35,434 nt of DNA. Origin: Candidatus Saccharimonadota bacterium. Lineage in GTDB: Bacteria > Patescibacteriota > Saccharimonadia > Saccharimonadales > Saccharimonadaceae. Positions 7,290-14,247 of this stretch are shown piece by piece. Positions within the stretch are counted from its first letter, which is position 1. Every line of letters starts with the position of its first letter. Location: positions 1-35,434 of the forward strand of contig JAFQYO010000011.1 of NCBI GenBank assembly GCA_017406405.1. The letters run 5' to 3'. The notes below the pieces were generated by a model that was not told the origin of the DNA, did no database searches, and saw only the letters and a list, made by a program, of their open reading frames with translations. The translations under genes and the position numbers were made by a program.

Positions 7290-8756
7290 GTGCGTAAACT
7301 TGTTATTTCACGACTTTTTCTTTATCGTTATCGTTTTATTCTCGGTTATATTGTTCTCGGCCTCATCTTTTGCGGTCTCGTCTGTCTGATGCCGTTCTTT
7401 TCTCCGAACGGCCTCTCCGTCGCCGAACAAGAGTCCGTGACCGCGAGCTATAACCTCCATTTCTCCTCCATCACCTCCGGCGACCTCGTCGACCTTCCTT
7501 ACCACGTCCTCCAAAAACTCAGTATCCTCGCCTTCGGCATGAACACCTTCGGGATTCGTTTTCCCTCGATTCTCCTCGGCCTCGCCCTCGGCCTCTTTCT
7601 GATTCTCCTTTTGAACCGCTGGTTTAAGTCAAACGTCGCTCTCCTTGCGTCGATTCTAACCGTCCTCTCGACCCCGTTTCTTTATCTCGCCGGGACCGGA
7701 ACGCCCCTTATTATGCTCGTTTTCTGGCCGACCGTTCTGCTCTGGCTCGGCTCAAAAATCCAAGGCGAAAAATCCCCGAACCCCGTCTTCTGTTATGTTT
7801 TCGCGCTCGTTCTCCTTCTCTCGATTTACACTCCTCATCTTATTTATCTCGTCATTTTCATTATTATCTTCGCTCTCTGGAATCCTCATCTCCGCTACAC
7901 CATAAAATCCCTTCCGAAACTCCCGATGATTACGATTGGCCTCGTTCTTCTCGCCGGCCTCGGCATCTGGATAACAAACCTTGTTTCCTCGAGCTCCGTC
8001 GCCATGTCTCTCTTCTTCGCCCGAAACTTTAAAATTTCCAGCTTTCTCGGAAACATCTGGACCGGCTTTGCGCCGTTCTTCTCCTGGGCGACCCCTCTCG
8101 AAGGCGTCTATCTCTCCCCAATGATCGGCCTCGCAAGCTTCGCTCTGGCCCTGACCGGCCTCTTCTCGACGACAAAGGGCTTCTTCGCCTCCCGAAACGC
8201 GATTGCTTCTTGTTTTATCGTTTTCTCTGTCGTTCTCGCCGGTTTCGACCCAAATTCCGCCCTCCTGATTGTCCTCCCATTCTCGATTCTCACCGCTCAC
8301 GGCCTCCGTTATCTCCTCGAAAAGTGGTACGGTCTCTTCCCGGAAAACCCCTATGCTCGCATCTTTGCCGTCTTTCCGCTCGGAATCCTTCTTCTCCTCA
8401 TGACAATCCCCGCGCTTAACCACTACGCCTTCGGCTATCGTTACACTCCCGCGGTCGCAAACCAATTCGAAACCGACTTGTCTCTCGTCTCCGAAAGCCT
8501 GTCGAAAAACACCTATCTTTACATCCCCGAAGAAAGTCTCACCTCCGAGTTTTATAAAGTTTATGAAGACCGAACTCATAACGTCTCTGTCGTTTCCGAG
8601 CTCGACTTCCTCACAAACGCCGAGAAAAACGACATCGCGACCCTCGGAAAAGTCGCTTTCTCTCTCCCGAAGGGTTATCGCCTCTCAAAAATCATCACCT
8701 CGCCAAAATCCGATAATTCTGATAGAATATACATATATAAATATAGCGAAAGTTAG
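7290..8756 (+). CDS. Polytopic membrane protein, probable GT-C/PMT-like glycosyltransferase
   Basis: The 488-residue protein has about ten hydrophobic segments, starting at residues 15-38, and a short soluble C-terminus from about 395. The first outer loop contains GLSVAEQES at the place where dolichyl-phosphate-mannose-type transferases carry an acidic pair, and it is followed by LPYHVLQKLSILAFG and FGIRFPSILLGLALG, which resemble the 'HPPLY...FG...RLPS' stretch of PMT_2/ArnT proteins. A role in moving sugars from a lipid carrier to protein or envelope glycans is inferred. A GTG start on the predicted transcription start is chosen; no ribosome-binding site exists. It heads a four-gene unit with ebfC, recR and the hemolysin III gene. 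Confidence 0.65.
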   Translation: MRKLVISRLFLYRYRFILGYIVLGLIFCGLVCLMPFFSPNGLSVAEQESVTASYNLHFSSITSGDLVDLPYHVLQKLSILAFGMNTFGIRFPSILLGLALGLFLILLLNRWFKSNVALLASILTVLSTPFLYLAGTGTPLIMLVFWPTVLLWLGSKIQGEKSPNPVFCYVFALVLLLSIYTPHLIYLVIFIIIFALWNPHLRYTIKSLPKLPMITIGLVLLAGLGIWITNLVSSSSVAMSLFFARNFKISSFLGNIWTGFAPFFSWATPLEGVYLSPMIGLASFALALTGLFSTTKGFFASRNAIASCFIVFSVVLAGFDPNSALLIVLPFSILTAHGLRYLLEKWYGLFPENPYARIFAVFPLGILLLLMTIPALNHYAFGYRYTPAVANQFETDLSLVSESLSKNTYLYIPEESLTSEFYKVYEDRTHNVSVVSELDFLTNAEKNDIATLGKVAFSLPKGYRLSKIITSPKSDNSDRIYIYKYSES

Positions 8757-8772
8757 TTAGGAGATATTTACC

Positions 8773-9069
8773 ATGGGTCAGACAATGGACCAAATGAAGA
8801 TGCTAAACCAACTCAGGAAGGCACAAAAAGACCTCAAAAACGAAATCGTCGAAGTCGAAGCCGGCGACGGCGCCGTCGTCGTCCAAATCAACGGAGAACT
8901 AAAGATTAAAAAAGTCTCCATCGACCCAGAAAAAATCGACCTCGACGACATCCATGAACTCGAACGCTGGATAGAAAACTGTATGCGCGACGGTTATGCA
9001 AAGGCCCAAGAAATCGCCGCCGACAAAATGAAGCCCCTCATGGGTCAGCTCGGAAACCTCGGCTTCTAG
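8773..9069 (+). CDS. ebfC: YbaB/EbfC family nucleoid-associated protein
   Basis: The small (98 aa) DNA-binding protein forms a dimer shaped like tweezers and is found next to recR or dnaX in many bacteria. The sequence shows the N-terminal MDQMKMLNQLRKAQKDLKNE helix, the central strand pair VEAGDGAVVVQINGELKIKKVSI and the C-terminal helix with a MKPLMGQLGNLGF end, all typical of the family. An AGGAGA site lies 8 nt before the ATG, in the 16-nt gap after the upstream membrane gene. The neighbouring recR start is 15 nt after its stop, so these two are co-translated in the common ebfC-recR order. Confidence 0.92.
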   Translation: MGQTMDQMKMLNQLRKAQKDLKNEIVEVEAGDGAVVVQINGELKIKKVSIDPEKIDLDDIHELERWIENCMRDGYAKAQEIAADKMKPLMGQLGNLGF

Positions 9070-9084
9070 GAGTGTTTTTAAAAG

Positions 9085-9690
9085 ATGCTTCCGAAAGCTC
9101 TGCTTGATGCAATCGACGCGCTCGGGCGTCTCCCCGGCGTCGGCCCCCGCACGGCCGAACGCTACGCCTACTTTCTTTTTCGTACAAACCCGACCGTCTC
9201 AGAAACCATCTCCGACGCTCTAAAAGGCCTTCATTCTGGCCTGAAATCCTGCCCAAAAACCTTCGCCCTCATCGACTCAGACAAGTCCGTCTCTGAGTTC
9301 TACGACGACCCCGCTCGCGACCGTACCTCGGTGCTTGTTGTCGAAGAACCGCTCGATATTTACGCCATCGAAGCGACAAAACAATATTCCGGAACCTATC
9401 ATGTCCTCGGCGGCGCCGTCTCCCCGATTGACGGTATCACCCCGGACCAACTCCACATAAAAGAGCTCATCTCCCGCATCGCCGAAGATTGCGTCCGTGA
9501 AGTCATTATAGCGACCAACCCTTCCGTCGAAGGAGAATCGACCGCCCTTCTCCTCCAAAAACTCCTCGCCGAAAAATATCCCGATTTAAAGATTACTCGT
9601 CTCGCTCGTGGTCTCCCGCTCGGGGTCGACCTCTCTTATGCCGACCAAATCACCTTAAGCGCGGCTCTCTCGAACCGCACCTCTCTTTAA
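9085..9690 (+). CDS. recR: Recombination protein RecR with degenerate zinc finger
   Basis: RecR with RecO and RecF loads RecA at gapped DNA. The 201-residue sequence has the helix-hairpin-helix (LGRLPGVGPRTAERYAYFL, 13-31), the Toprim domain (LVVEEPLDIYAIE, YHVLGGAVSPIDGI, ATNPSVEGESTALLL) and the C-terminal TRLARGLPLGVDLSYADQITL. The zinc finger between them is eroded: only the first Cys (C56) remains, and the positions of the other three are Thr, Ser and Tyr. The finger is normally structural, so the fold may have found another stabiliser. A short AGGAG site precedes the ATG. Confidence 0.93.
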   Translation: MLPKALLDAIDALGRLPGVGPRTAERYAYFLFRTNPTVSETISDALKGLHSGLKSCPKTFALIDSDKSVSEFYDDPARDRTSVLVVEEPLDIYAIEATKQYSGTYHVLGGAVSPIDGITPDQLHIKELISRIAEDCVREVIIATNPSVEGESTALLLQKLLAEKYPDLKITRLARGLPLGVDLSYADQITLSAALSNRTSL

Positions 9691-9701
9691 AAAGGAACTT
9701 T

Positions 9702-10409
9702 ATGAAAAGCAAAAGATTATCTCTCTTAAAAGACAGTTTAAAAGAGACCTTTAAAAAACCCGACAAACCCCGAAAGGTCTCAATCCCGACTTATACAAAG
9801 GGCGAAGAAATCGTCAGCTCGATTTCTCATGGCGTCGGCGCCGGTCTCGCTATCGCTGCTCTCGTCCTGATGGTCCTTAAAGCTCCCACCCCTCACGCGA
9901 CCGTTGGCGTCGCTCTCTATGGCGCGATCATGATTATCCTCTTTACTATCTCCTGCCTCTACCACGCCCTCTCCCCAAACTTAAAAGGGAAAAAGGTCCT
10001 CCGCGTCATCGACCACATAAACGTCATGCTCATGGTCGCCGGAACATATCTTCCGATTTGTTTCTCGCTTCTCTACGGCCAGCTCGGCTGGATTATTTTC
10101 GGCATCGTCTGGGGCCTCACTCTCCCTGCCGTCATCCTGAATGCAATCGACGTTGACCGCTTCCAGGTCGTCTCGACCTTCCATAATCTCATTCTCGGTT
10201 GGGGCGCTCTCTTTCTCTTAAAACCCCTCCGAGCCGTTTGCCCTCTCGCCGGAATCTGGCTCCTGATTGGTGGCGGAATTTGCTACACAATCGGCTCGAT
10301 TCTTTACGGCATCGGCTACAACACAAAATGGTTCCACTCCATCTTCCACTTTTTCGTCCTCGGCGGCGCCACCCTCCACTTCTTCTTCATTTATCTTTAC
10401 TGCATCTAA
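9702..10409 (+). CDS. Hemolysin III family membrane protein (PAQR-like)
   Basis: The 235-residue protein has seven predicted membrane segments after a basic N-terminal tail of about 25 residues. Conserved metal-ligand motifs of the HlyIII/PAQR superfamily are present: ISHGVGAG near residue 44, SCLYHAL near 87, DHINVMLMVAGTY and the C-terminal HSIFHFFVLGGATLHF. Family members may be metal-dependent hydrolases; the cytolytic name is historical and no toxin role should be assumed. AAAGGA lies 6 nt before the ATG and the gene begins 11 nt after recR, so it is the last gene of the unit starting at 7290. Confidence 0.88.
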   Translation: MKSKRLSLLKDSLKETFKKPDKPRKVSIPTYTKGEEIVSSISHGVGAGLAIAALVLMVLKAPTPHATVGVALYGAIMIILFTISCLYHALSPNLKGKKVLRVIDHINVMLMVAGTYLPICFSLLYGQLGWIIFGIVWGLTLPAVILNAIDVDRFQVVSTFHNLILGWGALFLLKPLRAVCPLAGIWLLIGGGICYTIGSILYGIGYNTKWFHSIFHFFVLGGATLHFFFIYLYCI

Positions 10410-10427
10410 CCGAAAGCTTAATACCAT

Positions 10428-10643
10428 TTAAATTCCTCGGCCTTGGCCTCTGTTCCTTGTCGCCAAGAGAGACAAAGTATAAACAAAATAGCAAACTCCT
10501 ATAACAATAGCAGCTGAAATTATAAACCTAATAAAACCAATGATTCGTTTTAGAATAGAGCTATTTGTACGAGGTGGCTGATTTGTAACCGCAGATACTT
10601 TTTGGATAGGTTTATTTTTATGCTGAGTTGCTTTTTTACGGAA
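10428..10643 (-). pseudogene. Possible frameshifted or remnant small membrane-protein ORF
   Basis: On the minus strand 71 codons are open before a TAA at 10430-10428. The conceptual product has a basic, Pro/Asn-rich N-terminus, then a clear membrane span (IIGFIRFIISAAIVIGVCYF) and a short arginine-rich tail. No ATG, GTG or suitable TTG begins this frame. A basic lysine/serine/threonine-rich stretch continues in another frame upstream, and the frames meet at a run of six identical bases (10632-10637), a typical place for an indel. TTATAAC at about 10685-10691 could be its promoter. It might be a remnant, a sequencing slip or noncoding sequence. The rest of 10410-10777 shows no other gene. Confidence 0.3.
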
Positions 10644-10739
10644 CTATTCTTCTTACTTGTCGTCTTTTTATTGTTGACAAGTTCGTTATAACAGAAATCT
10701 TAATAAAAGTAAAAATAAACTTCTAATCCTTAAAAACTA

Positions 10740-10748
10740 TGTTATAAT
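10740..10748 (+). promoter_or_regulatory. Extended -10 promoter of the CdiA-CT-like nuclease gene
   Basis: TGTTATAAT with TATAAT at 10743-10748, predicting a start near 10755 and a leader of about 60 nt before the favoured ATG. Confidence 0.5.
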
Positions 10749-10816
10749 CTCAATAATTACGCCACGCTTGCGGAGAAATGCGGAAAAGATATCATATTTC
10801 AGAAAGGAACAAGCGG

Positions 10817-11245
10817 ATGAAGGAATCCTCAAAGAAAACTAGAAAAAAACAATTAAACGGCCAAATAATCGTAGATAAAGGAGTAAAAAATGTTTGGCCA
10901 TTCGAAATGCACTCTGCTCTTGCCCTAAAAGAGTTAGGCTACATAGTTAGATTCGTCCCGCCTCACAATTCTGTCCGTTCAGCCGACGCCTATTTAAATA
11001 ATACACTATTTGAATTCAAATCTCCCACCGGTTCCACAATCAAATGCGTAGAAAACAATCTAGACAAGGCATTAAAGAACCAGTCAAAAAACATAGTAAT
11101 AGATTCATGTCGTATAAAAGATGTCCGTGATAAAAGCATTCTTAACTATTTAACTAAAAGGCTAAAACGAAAAAAAGGAATAAAGCATTTAATTTTCGTA
11201 ACCAGAGAAGGAAAAGCTATTGACATTAACGAAATAATAAGATAA
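10817..11245 (+). CDS. Orphan PD-(D/E)XK-like nuclease resembling CdiA C-terminal tRNase domain
   Basis: The 142-residue basic protein resembles the CdiA C-terminal tRNA nuclease domain (restriction-nuclease fold) rather than a housekeeping enzyme. The supporting pattern is SADAYLNN..LFEFKSPTGST, that is an Asp followed by an E-x-K core, then a helix with ALKNQSKNIVID, as in contact-dependent inhibition toxins and related phage or mobile proteins. The ATG at 10817 has AAGGA 8 nt upstream; an in-frame ATG at 10778 would add 13 residues but has a poorly spaced site. The gene is low in GC and codon use differs sharply from its neighbours, which points to acquisition. There is no secretion domain and no evident immunity gene beside it, so a toxin role is uncertain; it could be a domesticated nuclease. 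Confidence 0.6.
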   Translation: MKESSKKTRKKQLNGQIIVDKGVKNVWPFEMHSALALKELGYIVRFVPPHNSVRSADAYLNNTLFEFKSPTGSTIKCVENNLDKALKNQSKNIVIDSCRIKDVRDKSILNYLTKRLKRKKGIKHLIFVTREGKAIDINEIIR

Positions 11246-11258
11246 AATTTATACAAAC

Positions 11259-11306
11259 GAAGTCCCCGAGGGCTCACCTAGAGCCTCGCCCGGGACTTCC
11301 TTTTTT
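11259..11306 (+). terminator. Strong terminator of the nuclease gene
   Basis: GAAGTCCC (11259-11266) pairs with GGGACTTC (11292-11299) over an inner CGAGG/CCTCG-type stem, followed by six T residues at 11301-11306. Confidence 0.85.
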
Positions 11307-11351
11307 ATCAACACTTTCTCCTCTAGGCATTTCTCCAATCTTCAAAAAGCA

Positions 11352-11360
11352 TGTTATAAT
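11352..11360 (+). promoter_or_regulatory. Extended -10 promoter, leaderless start of rmuC
   Basis: TGTTATAAT (TATAAT 11355-11360), ATG 8 nt downstream at 11368, no ribosome-binding site. Confidence 0.6.
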
Positions 11361-11367
11361 AAGCCTT

Positions 11368-12492
11368 ATGAACACGCTTATTGTTATTTTCTTAGTCCTA
11401 AATTTCGCTCTTTTAGTCGCCCTTTTCTTAAAATTTCAAGCGCGGAGCGAATCTCCGAAAAACCTTGAAGAAAAACTCATAAAAACAGAGGCAAAAGTCG
11501 ACTTTCTCGCGAAAAAAATAGATTCTCTCGAGCCGATTATTTCCGACGAATTCCGCAAGAACCGCAGGGAACTAAACGAAAACTTCGAAAAAATCCAAAC
11601 CTCAAACGAGAAAAAACTCGAACAAATGCGCGAAACCGTCGACGAAAAGCTCCAACGTTCCGTCGAACGCCGCTTTAACGACAGCTTCCGCCAAATCTCC
11701 GGCCAACTCACCCAAGTTTATCAAGGTCTCGGAGAGATGAAAACTCTCGCCTCCGGCGTCGGCGACCTCAAAAAAGTCATGGAGGGCGTAAAAACCCGTG
11801 GAATCTACGGCGAAGTCCAGCTCGGCGCTATCATCGAAGACATTCTAAACCCGACTCAATATTTAACAAACGCCTTGATAAAAAAGGGTTCTTCCGACCG
11901 CGTCGAGTTCGCTATAAAAATGCCCGGAAAAGACTCCGACGTCCTCCTCCCGATTGACTCGAAATTCCCGGTCGAAAACTACCAGCGTCTCCTCACCGCT
12001 TATGACTCCGGGAAGAAACCCGAAATCGAAAAATTCCGAAAGGAATTGAAAAAAGATGTCCTAACCCAGGCGAAAAAAATCCACGAAAAATACATCGAAC
12101 CCCCAAAGACCACAAATTTCGGGCTTATGTTCGTCCCGACCGAAAGTCTTTATGCCGAAATCCTCCGTATTCCCGGCCTTGACGAAGAAGTCCGTACAAA
12201 ACACATGATTTCTCTCGCAAGCCCCGCGACGCTCCCAGTCATGCTAAACGGCCTTCTCATGGGTTATCGCTCCGTTGCGATAGAAAAACGCTCCGCCGAA
12301 GTCTGGCGCCTCCTTGGAAGCGTAAAAACCCAATTCTCGAAATTCGGCGATCTTCTCGAAGGCGTTGAGAAAAAATTGACCGAAAGCGCGCACAAAATCG
12401 AAGACGCCCGAAAACAAACTCGCCGTCTTGAAAGGGAAATGAAGGACGTCGAAACTCTCCCCGAGTCCGAAATAAAACCCCTTAAAGGTTAA
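11368..12492 (+). CDS. rmuC: RmuC family DNA recombination protein
   Basis: RmuC proteins limit rearrangements at inverted repeats and carry a nuclease-like core. The 374-residue protein begins with a membrane anchor (residues 2-22), continues as a long charged coiled coil to about 125 and then has the RmuC domain: VKTRGIYGEVQLG, MPGKDSDVLLPIDSKFPVENY, FGLMFVPTESLYAEIL and SPATLPVMLNGLL. A second coiled coil closes the protein. The order and spacing are those of the family. The gene is a single leaderless unit. Its stop codon overlaps a hairpin that terminates the convergent gene downstream. Confidence 0.92.
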   Translation: MNTLIVIFLVLNFALLVALFLKFQARSESPKNLEEKLIKTEAKVDFLAKKIDSLEPIISDEFRKNRRELNENFEKIQTSNEKKLEQMRETVDEKLQRSVERRFNDSFRQISGQLTQVYQGLGEMKTLASGVGDLKKVMEGVKTRGIYGEVQLGAIIEDILNPTQYLTNALIKKGSSDRVEFAIKMPGKDSDVLLPIDSKFPVENYQRLLTAYDSGKKPEIEKFRKELKKDVLTQAKKIHEKYIEPPKTTNFGLMFVPTESLYAEILRIPGLDEEVRTKHMISLASPATLPVMLNGLLMGYRSVAIEKRSAEVWRLLGSVKTQFSKFGDLLEGVEKKLTESAHKIEDARKQTRRLEREMKDVETLPESEIKPLKG

Positions 12493-12512
12493 AAACGCCC
12501 CCTTTCGGGGGC
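12491..12512 (-). terminator. Terminator of the gene at 12531-13046
   Basis: GCCCCC and GGGGGC form a 6-bp stem around a tetraloop. On the minus strand it is followed by five T residues; on the plus strand the T-tract is poor. It overlaps the last codon of rmuC. Confidence 0.7.
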
Positions 12513-12530
12513 TCATTATCTTGAGAAAAC

Positions 12531-13046
12531 TTAACTAAAATCGAACTTTTCCTGAAGCATCGAGAGCGTCGTCTGAACCGTCTGCGTTAAAACAAGAAGC
12601 AAATCCGTATAGTCGTCCGTATGCATAAAATAATCCGAGAGATAATAAGCCTCGGCCAGATCCTCTGCACATTCCTTCAGCGTCGTCCGACAAATCGTTT
12701 TCAAAAGCTCCTCGAATCTCTCGTACTCATGCCCAGGCTCCGTCGTCAGCAGCGTAAAAAGAAAGATAAAATCTACTCTCTTTGCCGCACGTTCCGCTTT
12801 ATGCTTTAGAATCTCTCCATCATACTTCACTTCTATATTCTCACCGATTTCAAACTCCGGGAAAAAGTACTTTAAGACGCACTTCCGCTCGGTACTGTTC
12901 AGATTTTTCAGCATATAAGCATCTAAAATCCTTCGATAATCCGGATAAAGAATAAGATTCTTACATTCGTCCAAGTCCGACGTCCAACGCCTCTTTGCTG
13001 AAGCATTGACAAATTCGATAATCCTTTCATTACTTAAGTCACTCAT
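12531..13046 (-). CDS. Hypothetical cytoplasmic protein
   Basis: I do not recognise this 171-residue protein. It is mostly helical by appearance, acidic, with Cys residues scattered singly and no signal peptide or membrane segment. A segment rich in aromatic and aspartate residues (YYLSDYFMHTDDYTDLLL, about 133-150) lies near the C-terminus. The N-terminal part (SNERIIEFVNASAKRRW) is charged. The start has an excellent AAAGGAGG site and a consensus promoter, so expression is likely although function is unknown. It is a single gene between the convergent rmuC and the divergent DHH gene. Confidence 0.75.
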   Translation of the reverse strand: MSDLSNERIIEFVNASAKRRWTSDLDECKNLILYPDYRRILDAYMLKNLNSTERKCVLKYFFPEFEIGENIEVKYDGEILKHKAERAAKRVDFIFLFTLLTTEPGHEYERFEELLKTICRTTLKECAEDLAEAYYLSDYFMHTDDYTDLLLVLTQTVQTTLSMLQEKFDFS

Positions 13047-13091
13047 GCTACCCCTCCTTTAAAGTTTCTTTGATACAACATCAACCTTCTT

Positions 13092-13120
13092 ATTATATCA
13101 CGCTTTTCGAAAAAAATCAA
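13092..13120 (-). promoter_or_regulatory. Sigma70 promoter of the hypothetical gene
   Basis: On the minus strand TTGATT (13120-13115), 17-nt spacer ending in TGA, TATAAT (13097-13092), then a leader of about 40 nt with an AAAGGAGG site. Confidence 0.7.
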
Positions 13121-13160
13121 GCCTAGCTCTTTCTCCCCTCTACAAACCCCGATATATTTA

Positions 13161-13169
13161 TGCTATAAT
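13161..13169 (+). promoter_or_regulatory. Extended -10 promoter of the DHH gene
   Basis: TGCTATAAT (TATAAT 13164-13169); ATG at 13180, 11 nt after the box, so the leader is at most a few nucleotides. Confidence 0.6.
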
Positions 13170-13179
13170 AAGTTTTAAT

Positions 13180-14199
13180 ATGTACAAGTCTTTTATAAAC
13201 TTTTTCAAAGAAAAAACACGGATTTCTATCATCCAGGCCGAAAACCCCGACGGCGATTCTCTTGGCTCCGCTATCGCCCTCGACTATCTCATCTCCCTAA
13301 ATTCCTCCGTCTCCCCCGAAATCTCCCTTTTTTGCCCCGTTGACATCCCGAAATATCTCCGTTATTTCTCCGACTGGTCGCGCGTTACGAACGAATTTGA
13401 CTGGCGCGCAGACGCCTACATTATCGTCGACACCGCCGCTGAAGTTCTTCTCTCTAAACTCCTTGAAGACCCGGCGATAAAAAACCGCCTCGAGACAACG
13501 CCTGTCTTTGTCCTCGACCACCACGAGACCGAAGATGACCTTTCTTTCCCCCACGAAAAACTGATTGAACCTCTCCCAGCGTGTTGTGATTTAATCTATA
13601 AAATCATCAAAACAGAAAACCTCTCCCTCGACGAAAACATCTCAAAAAACCTGATTTACGGCATCCTTTCCGACACTCTCGGTCTAACTTCCTCGTCTTC
13701 CTCCCCCGAAACCTTCCGCGATGTAGCCGCCCTCCTCGAAAATGGGAACCTAAACATCGCCGACCTCGAAGAAGCCCGTCGCGAATATATGAAAAAATCC
13801 CCTAGAATCCTCGATTATAAAGCCGAGCTTATAAACCGCGTTGAATATTTCCTCGACGGCTCCCTCGCGACCGTTCATATCCCTTGGGAAGAAATAAAAG
13901 AATACTCCGACGAATACAACCCAAACGTCCTTATCCTCGAAGAACTCCGTCTTGTCGAAGGTGTCGAAGTCGCCATCGCAATAAAAACCTACCCAGACGG
14001 AAAACTGACCGGAAAAATCCGCTCTTCAAAGCCTATCGCCGACAAAATCGCCGGTTTTTACGGTGGCGGTGGCCACCCTTACGCAGCCGGTTTCCGCACT
14101 TACGATATCTCTTACGACGACTGTCTCCGCGACCTAACAAAAATCGTTCCCGAACTCCTCGCCGAAGCCAAAACCGAAAATCCGCCCGAAACCCCCTAA
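13180..14199 (+). CDS. DHH/DHHA1 family phosphoesterase (NrnA-like)
   Basis: NrnA-type enzymes degrade nanoRNA and pAp or cyclic-dinucleotide products using manganese. The 339-residue sequence shows motif I ENPDGDSLGS (21-30), motif II IIVDTA, the DHH motif VLDHHETED near residue 110, motif IV GILSDTLGL, and the DHHA1 domain with GKIRSS and GGGGHPYAAGF near 294. The metal-ligand His that usually sits three residues before the Pro-Asp of motif I is an Ala here (A20). This may weaken one metal site. Together with cysS downstream (48-nt gap) it may form a unit. Confidence 0.87.
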   Translation: MYKSFINFFKEKTRISIIQAENPDGDSLGSAIALDYLISLNSSVSPEISLFCPVDIPKYLRYFSDWSRVTNEFDWRADAYIIVDTAAEVLLSKLLEDPAIKNRLETTPVFVLDHHETEDDLSFPHEKLIEPLPACCDLIYKIIKTENLSLDENISKNLIYGILSDTLGLTSSSSSPETFRDVAALLENGNLNIADLEEARREYMKKSPRILDYKAELINRVEYFLDGSLATVHIPWEEIKEYSDEYNPNVLILEELRLVEGVEVAIAIKTYPDGKLTGKIRSSKPIADKIAGFYGGGGHPYAAGFRTYDISYDDCLRDLTKIVPELLAEAKTENPPETP

Positions 14200-14231
14200 T
14201 TTTTCGGAGATTCACTCCGCGCTCAAAATTT
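14199..14231 (+). repeat. 33-nt near-copy of a segment of dus
   Basis: This intergenic stretch matches 1408-1440 inside dus at 30 of 33 positions, including the CGGAG/CTCCG hairpin. In the leader of cysS it may form a small stem. Whether it is a duplicated fragment or a shared element cannot be decided here. Confidence 0.45.
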
Positions 14232-14247
14232 TTAACAGAGGTCAAAA

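Noticed and set aside
7752-8579. Open frame of 275 codons on the minus strand
   Set aside because: It is antisense to the membrane protein at 7290-8756, lacks a start signal and encodes a low-complexity Glu/Arg-rich product, as expected from the complement of a pyrimidine-rich gene.
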